The notes under the pieces were generated by a model. The model saw only the letters and a program-made list of their open reading frames with translations. It was not told the DNA's origin and ran no database searches. Of a DNA stretch of 48,635 nucleotides, positions 41,937-48,635 are shown piece after piece. The position numbers were made by a program, and so were the translations under genes. The stretch spans positions 5,516,356 through 5,564,990 of the forward strand of contig NC_021017.1 of the NCBI RefSeq assembly GCF_000210075.1, given 5' to 3'. The DNA comes from Bacteroides xylanisolvens XB1A. GTDB taxonomy: Bacteria > Bacteroidota > Bacteroidia > Bacteroidales > Bacteroidaceae. How positions within the stretch are numbered: position 1 is the stretch's first letter; every line of letters starts with the position of its first letter.

Positions 41937-42017
41937 ATTCTAATCATGTTTTATCAAGATAATAACACATGAATGAGTCATTAAGTTTCCGAAATTCGAA
42001 ACTTTTGAGAGAAGTCT

Positions 42018-42923
42018 CTACCGCAGACGCAATCTATCTCCGATTTCCGGAACATACTCACCATCCTTACGATTCATCTTATACAGATTTTTGAGGCGGA
42101 TACCATATTTTTGAGAGATGCCATGCATGGAATCTCCATCTTTCACAACATATACAGTATAAGGTTTGGAAGCCTTTTTCTTCTTGCTCTTCAGGTAGAT
42201 GATATCTCCTTCCATCAAGGTATAATCACGCTGCAAGTCGTTGTACTTCACAAGTTTCCTCCAACTAATATCGAATTCCTTGCCTAAATCTTTAAAGGTA
42301 TCACCGTTGCGGGCTACCACATAAGCAATATCATTAGCGATATACACCTGATGCGGGCTCATCAACCAAGGATTCTTTTTCAGTTTCCGTTCCGAATATA
42401 CCCCCTTACGGTCGTATTTATACAAGTCATAATCTTCGATAATTGTAATCAGACGATTAGCATAAGAAGGATCGGTAGCATAGCCTGCTTTTTTCAGTCC
42501 ACGCGCCCAGCCTTTATAATCGGTGATGTCCAGTTTAAAAAGAAAAGCGTAACGGGCACCTCTTCTAAGGAAGTCGGAATGATCTTCGTAAGAGTCACGC
42601 GGATGCTTATAAGCACGGAAACATTCGTTACGGGCATCATCATCATGACGAACCGTACGTCCCCGCCAACTGCCACCACACTTAATACCAAAGTGGTTAT
42701 TACTCTTTCGTGCCAACTGGCTGTATCCGGCACCGCTTTCCAGCAATCCTTGTGCCAATGTAATACTCGCCGGAATCTTATGAAGCTTCATCTGTTCAAC
42801 AGCCAAATCACTATACTTATTTATATACTCGACGTAACGGGCATTCCGTTTCTGTGCCTGCACTCCTACGGCAAAGAAAAAAACAACGGTTAAAAAGATA
42901 AGTCTATGCAGTTTATTCTCCAT
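42018..42923 (-). CDS. Exported glucosaminidase with two LysM domains
   Basis: A 301-residue cell-wall hydrolase with a signal peptide (1-23, ending GVQAQ). The glucosaminidase (FlgJ/GH73-like) domain is at about 28-170, with the catalytic-Glu motif ITLAQGLLESGAGYSQLA and NNHFGIKC. Two LysM peptidoglycan-binding domains follow at about 203-247 (YVVARNGDTFKDLGKEF) and 257-301 (YVVKDGDSMHGISQKYG). It would cleave glycan strands in peptidoglycan during growth or division. It is transcribed divergently from cytidine deaminase. Confidence 0.93.
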   Translation of the reverse strand: MENKLHRLIFLTVVFFFAVGVQAQKRNARYVEYINKYSDLAVEQMKLHKIPASITLAQGLLESGAGYSQLARKSNNHFGIKCGGSWRGRTVRHDDDARNECFRAYKHPRDSYEDHSDFLRRGARYAFLFKLDITDYKGWARGLKKAGYATDPSYANRLITIIEDYDLYKYDRKGVYSERKLKKNPWLMSPHQVYIANDIAYVVARNGDTFKDLGKEFDISWRKLVKYNDLQRDYTLMEGDIIYLKSKKKKASKPYTVYVVKDGDSMHGISQKYGIRLKNLYKMNRKDGEYVPEIGDRLRLR

Positions 42924-42968
42924 TTTTATTCAGATGTGAATTAGATGGCACAAAAATCTGAAAAATAA

Positions 42969-42998
42969 TTGGGATTATCAATCTCTTTCCTAACTTTG
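42969..42998 (+). promoter_or_regulatory. Promoter of cytidine deaminase / AraC regulator
   Basis: TTG (42969-42971), 19 bp, then TAACTTTG (42991-42998), about 35 bp before the ATG. Confidence 0.75.
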
Positions 42999-43033
42999 TA
43001 ACATTAATTGTAGAAACCAATACCCTGACGTAT

Positions 43034-43516
43034 ATGAAAGACCTCACAATTACCGCTATTATTAAAGTATATCAATATGATGAGTTGAATGAGGGCGATC
43101 GGTCACTTATAAAGACTGCCATGGAGGCAACAGCTCGTAGTTATTCTCCGTACTCCCATTTCTCCGTAGGTGCCGCTGCGCTATTGGGCAACGGGACAGT
43201 AGTGACAGGAACCAATCAGGAAAATGCGGCCTATCCGTCGGGGCTTTGTGCAGAACGTACTACCCTATTCTATGCCAACTCCCAATATCCCGACCAACCG
43301 GTTGTCACTCTTGCCATTGCGGCACGAACGGAAAAGGACTTCATCGACCATCCGATTCCTCCCTGCGGTGCTTGCCGGCAAGTGATTCTGGAAACGGAAA
43401 AGCGTTACAAACAACCCATCCGCATCCTATTATATGGCAAAGAATGTATCTACGAAGTAAAAAGTATAGGCGATCTACTGCCGTTATCATTTGACGCATC
43501 AGCAATGGAGGATTAA
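43034..43516 (+). CDS. cdd: Cytidine deaminase
   Basis: A 160-residue homotetrameric-type enzyme deaminating cytidine and deoxycytidine to uridine. The zinc site is formed by Cys in LCAERTTLF (about 74, with the catalytic Glu two residues later) and by the two Cys of PPCGACRQ (about 111-118). FSVGAAALLGNGTVVTGTNQENAAYPSG is the usual substrate-binding region. It lies 2 bp before the AraC-type regulator gene, hence co-transcribed; the functional link between the two is unclear. Confidence 0.94.
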   Translation: MKDLTITAIIKVYQYDELNEGDRSLIKTAMEATARSYSPYSHFSVGAAALLGNGTVVTGTNQENAAYPSGLCAERTTLFYANSQYPDQPVVTLAIAARTEKDFIDHPIPPCGACRQVILETEKRYKQPIRILLYGKECIYEVKSIGDLLPLSFDASAMED

Positions 43517-43518
43517 TT

Positions 43519-44358
43519 ATGTTACAACAATATCACACGAAACTAAAAGGAACACTCGCACTTACAGACTCTTATCTGACAGAAAAAGCACTGCAAAAAG
43601 AAAAAGGGCTTTATAAATTTATATGGGTACGCAACGGAAGCATCACAGTAGAAATCGACCATCAGGAAATGATACTTACCCAAGATGAAGTGATTTCACT
43701 CACTCATCTGCAACACCTCGAATTTAAATCGATTGATGGTGAATACCTGACTTTGTTGTTCAACAGCAATTTCTATTGTATCTATGGCAACGACCATGAA
43801 GTGTCATGCAGCGGTTTCCTGTTCAACGGTTCTTCTCACCTGATCCGTTTTACCCTGAATGAAAAAGAACGTAAAGAACTCGACACCATTACCGAAGCAC
43901 TGGAAAACGAGTTTACCGTTTCCGACAGCCTGCAGGAGGAGATGCTACGCATCCTGCTAAAACGTTTCATTATCCAATGTACCCGAATTGCACGTCACCG
44001 CATGAATATCACCCGTGAAAAAGAATCCGGTTTTGAGATTGTCCGCCAATACTATAACTTGGTCGACGAGCATTACCGGACGAAGAAACAGGTGCAGGAC
44101 TATGCCAATATGTTGCATAAATCTCCCAAGACACTATCGAACATCTTTTCTACCTGCAAACTGCCTTCGCCGCTTCGGGTTATCCACGAACGGGTGGAAG
44201 CGGAAGCTAAACGTCTCCTGCTTTACAGCAACAAAAGCGCCAAAGAGATTGCCGATATTCTGGGATTTGAAGACCAGGCTTCTTTCAGCCGTTTCTTCAA
44301 AAATATGACTGGACAGAGCGCCGTGCAATTCAGAAACACACAGGAAGGGAAAAATTGA
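43519..44358 (+). CDS. AraC-family transcriptional regulator
   Basis: A 279-residue regulator. An N-terminal cupin-like sensor (about 15-140) is followed by a C-terminal AraC double helix-turn-helix (about 180-275), with AKEIADILGFEDQASFSRFFKNMTG as the second HTH, cut at about 238-262. Cys87 and Cys97 lie in the sensor domain ten residues apart. The E. coli reactive-chlorine regulator RclR also uses cysteines, so thiol sensing is a possibility, but the sensor domains are not obviously alike. It is upstream of the RclC- and RclA-like genes and probably controls them. Confidence 0.88.
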   Translation: MLQQYHTKLKGTLALTDSYLTEKALQKEKGLYKFIWVRNGSITVEIDHQEMILTQDEVISLTHLQHLEFKSIDGEYLTLLFNSNFYCIYGNDHEVSCSGFLFNGSSHLIRFTLNEKERKELDTITEALENEFTVSDSLQEEMLRILLKRFIIQCTRIARHRMNITREKESGFEIVRQYYNLVDEHYRTKKQVQDYANMLHKSPKTLSNIFSTCKLPSPLRVIHERVEAEAKRLLLYSNKSAKEIADILGFEDQASFSRFFKNMTGQSAVQFRNTQEGKN

Positions 44359-44381
44359 CAAGGCATACGGAAGTATTGCTA

Positions 44382-44412
44382 TTTTGGGGGTAGTGGAAAT
44401 GGACGACCTTTG
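44382..44412 (+). promoter_or_regulatory. Candidate promoter of the RclC-like gene
   Basis: TTTTG (44382-44386), 18 bp, then GACCTTTG (44405-44412), one mismatch to TAnnTTTG, about 35 bp before the ATG. Confidence 0.5.
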
Positions 44413-44446
44413 CAACATAAGATAAACCCATTAAAACCCCAACAAA

Positions 44447-45028
44447 ATGAAAGAGAAATTGATCGCTTTACTGACCTTCACTTCAAGTCTGAAAAGTTTT
44501 GGTATGAAATTTATCCGCGTTGCCATCCTGGTAGTATTTGTATGGATAGGCGGATTGAAGTATTTCCATTATGAAGCCGACGGGATTGTTCCGTTTGTTG
44601 CCAACAGTCCTTTTATGAGTTTCTTCTATGCTAAAGGTGCACCCGAATACAAAGAACATAAAAATGCGGAAGGTGCTTTTGTCCCGGAAAATCGTGCATG
44701 GCACGAAGCAAACCGCACTTATACTTTCTCTTACGGACTGGGAGCTCTTATTATGGGGATCGGCATACTGGTATTCTTGGGAATCTTTTTCCCAAAAGTG
44801 GGATTGGCAGGCGACACCCTCGCCATTATCATGACGCTCGGCACACTTTCTTTTCTTGTCACCACCCCGGAAGTCTGGGTTCCCGACTTGGGAAGCGGAG
44901 AATTCGGTTTCCCATTACTATCCGGTGCAGGGCGGTTGGTGATTAAAGACATTGTGATCCTGGCCAGTGCCGTAGTGTTATTATCCGACTCGTCACAACG
45001 CGTACTCAAAACACTTAAAAAAGACTAA
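44447..45028 (+). CDS. rclC: RclC-like inner-membrane protein (DUF417)
   Basis: A 193-residue membrane protein with about four helices. Segments FIRVAILVVFVWIGGLKYF, YEADGIVPFVANSPFMSFFY, LSFLVTTPEVWVP and FPLLSGAGRLVIKD match E. coli RclC closely, as I recall that sequence. RclC belongs to the RclABC reactive-chlorine resistance system; its exact role is unknown. The gene lies between the AraC regulator and the RclA-like gene, preserving the association. No RclB-like small periplasmic protein was found between them. Confidence 0.87.
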   Translation: MKEKLIALLTFTSSLKSFGMKFIRVAILVVFVWIGGLKYFHYEADGIVPFVANSPFMSFFYAKGAPEYKEHKNAEGAFVPENRAWHEANRTYTFSYGLGALIMGIGILVFLGIFFPKVGLAGDTLAIIMTLGTLSFLVTTPEVWVPDLGSGEFGFPLLSGAGRLVIKDIVILASAVVLLSDSSQRVLKTLKKD

Positions 45029-45127
45029 GACAACCACTAAAGAGGATTCTGACTTCTTGCCATTGCGGAACAAATCGTATTTTCAGACTGTTATATAGTC
45101 TCATACAAATCATTAATACAAGAAGTT

Positions 45128-46501
45128 ATGAAACAATATGATGCAATTATTATAGGATTCGGCAAGGCAGGGAAAACCCTGGCTGCCGAACTTTCCAACC
45201 GCGGATGGCAAGTGGCCATCGTAGAACGTTCCAACATGATGTATGGAGGAAGCTGTCCGAATGTAGCCTGTATCCCAACAAAGACGCTGGTGCATGAAGC
45301 CGAGGTTTCCGCTTTGCTTTACCACGATGATTTTCCGAAGCAGGCGAATATGTACAAACAGGCCATCGGCCGAAAGAACCGCCTCACTTCCTTTCTTAGG
45401 AATGATAATTACGAAAGACTAAGCAAACGTCCTAATGTGACTATCTATACTGGAACGGGGTCTTTCATATCCGCCGATACCATAAAAGTGGAACTTCCCG
45501 AAGGAGAAATCGAACTGAAAGGAAAAGAGATATTTATCAACACGGGGTCTACTCCCATTATCCCTGCAATAGATGGTATTCAGCAAAGTCAGCACGTATA
45601 TACCAGTAGTGCGCTTTTGGACTTAAGTGTACTTCCTCATCACCTGATTATCATAGGTGGAGGATATATCGGACTGGAGTTCGCTTCTATGTATGCCGGT
45701 TTCGGCAGTAAAGTGACGATACTCGAAGGAGGAAACAAATTTATGCCTCGCGAAGATCGGGATATTGCAAACAGCGTCAAAGAAGTGATGGAGAAGAAAG
45801 GTATTGAAATCCATCTGAACGCTCGTGCACAGTCTATCCATGACACGAATGACGGAGTGACACTGACTTACTCGGACATATCCGACGGTACTCCTTATTA
45901 TGTAGATGGAGATGCCATTCTTATCGCAACGGGACGTAAACCGATGATTGAGGGATTGAATCTGCAAGCAGCGGGTGTAGGAGTTGATGCTCACGGAGCT
46001 ATCATCGTAAACGATCAGTTACGCACTACTGTTCCTCATATATGGGCAATGGGAGATGTGAAAGGCGGATCGCAATTTACATATCTCTCGCTGGATGATT
46101 TCCGGATTATCCGCGATCAGCTCTTCGGCGACAAGAAACGTGATATCGGAGACCGTGATCCTGTGCAATATGCAGTGTTTATTGATCCGCCATTGGCACA
46201 TATCGGAATCAGTGAAGAAGAAGCTCTGAAAAGAGGATATTCATTTAAGGTTTCCCGGTTGCCGGCTTCCTCCATCGTCCGTACCCGTACATTGAGGCAG
46301 ACAGATGGTATGCTAAAAGCTATCATCAATAATCATAACGGGAAGATTATGGGCTGTACTCTATTCTGCGCCGATGCTTCAGAAATCATCAATATCGTAG
46401 CTATGGCGATAAAAACAGGGCAAACCTCTACATTCTTGCGCGATTTTATCTTCACGCATCCCAGTATGAGTGAGGGATTAAATCAACTGTTTGATGTATA
46501 A
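45128..46501 (+). CDS. rclA: RclA-like flavin disulfide reductase
   Basis: A 457-residue cytoplasmic flavoprotein of the pyridine-nucleotide-disulfide oxidoreductase class I. The FAD motif IIIGFGKAGKTLAAEL is at 7-22. The redox-active pair is Cys43/Cys48 in GGSCPNVACIPTKTLVHEA, with the IPTKTLVH wording diagnostic of RclA; E. coli has CINIGC here (from memory). The NAD(P)H motif IIGGGYIGLEFASMY is near 175-189, and the C-terminal dimerisation domain ends FTHPSMSEGLNQLF. E. coli RclA reduces Cu(II) and protects against hypochlorous acid. A double hairpin terminator follows. Confidence 0.9.
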   Translation: MKQYDAIIIGFGKAGKTLAAELSNRGWQVAIVERSNMMYGGSCPNVACIPTKTLVHEAEVSALLYHDDFPKQANMYKQAIGRKNRLTSFLRNDNYERLSKRPNVTIYTGTGSFISADTIKVELPEGEIELKGKEIFINTGSTPIIPAIDGIQQSQHVYTSSALLDLSVLPHHLIIIGGGYIGLEFASMYAGFGSKVTILEGGNKFMPREDRDIANSVKEVMEKKGIEIHLNARAQSIHDTNDGVTLTYSDISDGTPYYVDGDAILIATGRKPMIEGLNLQAAGVGVDAHGAIIVNDQLRTTVPHIWAMGDVKGGSQFTYLSLDDFRIIRDQLFGDKKRDIGDRDPVQYAVFIDPPLAHIGISEEEALKRGYSFKVSRLPASSIVRTRTLRQTDGMLKAIINNHNGKIMGCTLFCADASEIINIVAMAIKTGQTSTFLRDFIFTHPSMSEGLNQLFDV

Positions 46502-46533
46502 GAATAAGAAAGAGTATAACTCACTTCTAAAAC

Positions 46534-46564
46534 AGAGCCTCTGAATAGGGTAAACAGAGGCTCT
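46534..46564 (+). terminator. Intrinsic terminator after the RclA-like gene
   Basis: AGAGCCTCTG (46534-46543) pairs perfectly with CAGAGGCTCT (46555-46564), followed by a short ATTTGG. A second, weaker hairpin of the same wording (GAGGCTC 46579-46585 / GAGCCTC 46601-46607) follows. Confidence 0.7.
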
Positions 46565-46666
46565 ATTTGGAGTAATCGGAGGCTCTGAATGAGGTAAACG
46601 GAGCCTCTAAATAAATGAAATTCATTCTTTTTCAGTCTTAATAGAGTGAAATCTAATAGAAAGTGT

Positions 46667-46674
46667 TATCTTTG
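46667..46674 (+). promoter_or_regulatory. -7 element (TATCTTTG) of the ABC-F gene
   Basis: Good match to TAnnTTTG; the -33 is weak. It implies a leader of about 200 bases before the ABC-F start. Confidence 0.5.
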
Positions 46675-46703
46675 CCGCCAAGTTAAACTATATACCTACC
46701 GCA

Positions 46704-46721
46704 ATGAGAATTACTAAGTAA
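46704..46721 (+). CDS. Possible five-codon leader peptide (MRITK)
   Basis: ATG AGA ATT ACT AAG TAA lies about 30 bp after the -7 box and 157 bp before the ABC-F start. Leader peptides precede several ABC-F resistance genes in other bacteria, where stalled ribosomes control expression. Nothing proves this one is translated. Confidence 0.25.
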   Translation: MRITK

Positions 46722-46878
46722 GACAACACTTCTAAGTAAACATCACTTTTCTTATATGCTTTTTCTATTTTGTTAAGCATCACGAAATCCGTGTTGTTTA
46801 GCCAGTATTGTGTTTGTCGTTCCCCCTATCCTGTGTTTTTTTTCACTCTATTTTCAACCTCAAACCCAATAGATCGTC

Positions 46879-48580
46879 ATGTCTATCAGTATCCAACAAA
46901 TCAGCTATATCCATCCGGATAAAGAAGTATTATTCAGTGACCTCAATTTCGCCATCAGTAAAGGGCAGAAATTGGGATTAGTCGGTAACAATGGTTGTGG
47001 CAAATCTACTTTGCTACAAATTATTGCCGGACAGTTATCACCCTCTTCCGGTGTCATTGTCCGCCCGGACGACCTATATTATATCCCGCAACATTTCGGG
47101 CAATATGATTCACTGACCATTGCACAAGCTCTTCAAATAGAGCGTAAACAGCAAGCTCTGCACGCCATCCTGGCAGGAGATGTCTCAAACGAGAATTTCA
47201 CCATTCTAAATGATGACTGGAATATCGAAGAACGTTCCATCGCCGCTCTCGATTTATGGGGATTAGGACAGTTTACGCTATCCTACCCGATGAATCTGCT
47301 TAGTGGCGGCGAAAAGACCCGCGTATTCCTGGCAGGTATGGACATTCATCATCCATCTGTCATACTTATGGATGAACCGACCAATCATCTCGATTCTTCC
47401 GGCAGACAACGTTTATATGACTGGGTAGAAAAATATCGTTCCACCCTGTTGGTGGTAAGTCATGACCGCACCCTGCTCAATCTTCTCCCCGAGATTTGCG
47501 AACTAAAGAAGCATCAAATCAATTATTATGGCGGAAATTACGAATTCTACAAAGAACAAAAAACGCTGATGCAGGAAGCATTACAACAACGTATTGAAGA
47601 AAAAGAAAAGGCACTACGTATTGCCCGTAAAGTGGCTCGCGAAACGGCCGAACGCAGGGACAAACAGAATGTACGCGGCGAAAAGAGTAATATAAAAAAA
47701 GGAGTTCCACGCATTGTATTGAACGCACTCCAAGGGAAATCCGAGAAGAGCACCAGTAAACTGACTGGCGTTCATCAGGAGAAAGCCGAGAAGTTAACAA
47801 ATGAACGCAACCAGCTTCGAGGTTCGCTCTCTCCGACTGCTGCATTAAAAACCGACTTCAATAGTTCCTCGCTTCATACCGGGAAGATATTAGTGACAGC
47901 AAAAGAGATTAACTTCAGTTATCATTCCAATTCGGTTAACAATGATATTCTGACGAATGATGAAATAAATTCGTCTGACACAGGTTATCATCCCAATCCG
48001 AATAGCAATGATATTCAGGAAAATAGTATCTCAAAACAACAGCTTTGGCAAGCTCCTGTCAGTTTTCAGCTAAAGAGCGGAGACCGCCTCCGTATAGAAG
48101 GAGCCAACGGTAGCGGGAAGACAACTCTATTGAAATTAATCACCGGCCAACTTCAACCACAGGAAGGAACCCTGACACGGACGGACTTTAGCTATGTCTA
48201 TTTGAATCAAGAGTATTCGATCATTGACGACCGGAACAGTATTCTTGAACAGGCTTACGCTTTCAACAGCCGGAATCTGCCGGAGCATGAAATAAAGATT
48301 ATTCTAAACCGTTACTTGTTTCCTGCATCCGAATGGGACAAAATCCTGCCGGAAACTTAGTGGTGGTGAGAAAATGCGTCTCGCTTTCTGCTGTCTGATG
48401 ATTAGTAACAATACCCCTGATATGTTTATCCTGGATGAACCTACCAACAATTTGGACATACAAAGTATTGAAATTATCACTGCTACTATCAAAAATTATG
48501 CAGGTACTGTGATAGCAATCTCACACGACAATTATTTTATTCAGGAAATTGGTGTCGAACAATGCATTTTATTGAGTTAG
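46879..48580 (+). pseudogene. ABC-F family ATPase, split by a one-base frameshift
   Basis: ABC-F proteins are soluble twin-ATPases that act on ribosomes, in translation or antibiotic protection. NBD1 is complete: Walker A GNNGCGKST (about 36-44), LLSGGEKTR (about 139), Walker B VILMDEPTNHLD (about 161). A charged linker follows (about 230-320), then NBD2 with Walker A GANGSGKTT (about 412). The first frame stops at TAG 48358-48360 after DKILPET, giving 493 residues. Removing one A from the AAA at 48353-48355 restores PELSGGEKMRLAF, then FILDEPTNNLD and a stop at 48578-48580, about 566 residues in all. It is therefore a recent pseudogene, a sequencing error, or a +1 recoding site. As read, NBD2 lacks its signature and Walker B. 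Confidence 0.88.
47918..48016 (+). repeat. In-frame duplicated 33-bp segment in the ABC-F gene
   Basis: Bases 47918-47950 and 47984-48016 are identical at 28 of 33 positions, offset by 66 bp (22 codons). They create a non-conserved insertion (Asn/Asp/Ser-rich) ahead of NBD2 Walker A. Confidence 0.7.
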
Positions 48581-48635
48581 TCTATTGATATTTTATCCAG
48601 GGCAACCGCACCAAAATTTAATTCATATCCGCACA

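Larger units (their letters stand above)
46502..46878. other. 377-bp spacer between RclA-like and ABC-F genes
   Basis: Contains two related hairpins (46534-46564 and 46579-46607), a -7 box, a five-codon open frame, a run of eight T near 46833, and a distant complementary pair ACAACAC (46723-46729) / GTGTTGT (46791-46797). No gene of normal length is seen. Confidence 0.6.

Noticed and set aside
41983..42004. Imperfect inverted repeat AAGTTTCCGAA/TTCGAAACTT between the LysM and NADH dehydrogenase genes
   Set aside because: It has a bulged base and no T-run, and there is no regulator to connect it with; kept only as a weak observation.
1..48635. tRNA, rRNA, insertion sequences or transposases
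   Set aside because: None could be recognised by eye; a covariance-model scan for small RNAs was not possible.

Overview
The window looks like chromosomal DNA of a gut Bacteroides, most probably from the B. thetaiotaomicron/ovatus group. The evidence is SusC/SusD pairs, DUF4843 and PKD-like lipoproteins, fimbrillin-type lipoproteins, a DUF4248 protein, an HU-related histone-like protein, the inositol sphingolipid gene set, and many promoters of the Bacteroidetes type (TTG, about 20 bases, TAnnTTTG). I saw no rRNA, tRNA, CRISPR array or insertion sequence.

Layout. (1) 1-5.7 kb: a compact cassette resembling an integrated replicon or prophage remnant. It holds a divergent tyrosine recombinase, a DUF4248 protein, three 22-bp iteron-like repeats, a winged-helix replication-type protein, an accessory DnaB helicase preceded by four 15-bp repeats, an HU-like protein, a small coiled-coil protein and a T7-lysozyme-like amidase. 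(2) 5.7-7.4 kb: a DUF4143 AAA ATPase on the minus strand, with four motif copies at 33-bp spacing upstream. (3) 7.4-18.1 kb: a minus-strand outer-membrane uptake operon (SusC, SusD, DUF4843, PKD-like and fimbrillin-like lipoproteins) ending in a secreted metzincin-type metalloprotease. With no glycoside hydrolase present, peptide or protein capture is more likely than glycan use. (4) 18.3-25 kb: an iron alcohol dehydrogenase and the inositol-lipid cluster: inositol-3-phosphate synthase, PgpA-like phosphatase, GtrA protein, CDP-alcohol phosphatidyltransferase, Aur1-like PAP2 protein and a LPG-synthase-type membrane protein. (5) 25-27.6 kb: a DUF5686 outer-membrane protein.

(6) 27.7-40.4 kb: a sigma-54-linked efflux system. 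It has an NtrC-type regulator and its kinase, TolC, a second kinase with a substrate-binding-protein-like sensor, two FtsX/MacB-type permeases, a GIN-domain protein, an ABC ATPase and an HlyD-type adaptor. Two near-identical palindromes lie about 53 bp upstream of sigma-54-like promoter elements in front of TolC and of the adaptor, which suggests the regulator controls both transcription units. (7) 40.5-43.5 kb: a type II NADH dehydrogenase, a glucosaminidase/LysM protein and cytidine deaminase. (8) 43.5-46.5 kb: an AraC regulator, an RclC-like DUF417 protein and an RclA-like flavoprotein, i.e. a reactive-chlorine-resistance-like locus. (9) 46.9-48.6 kb: an ABC-F ATPase gene broken by a one-base frameshift just before the signature motif of its second ATPase domain.

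The best candidates for something undescribed are the replicon-like cassette at the left end, the paired sigma-54/palindrome architecture of the efflux cluster with its unusual GIN-domain member, and the 33-bp-phased repeats before the AAA ATPase.
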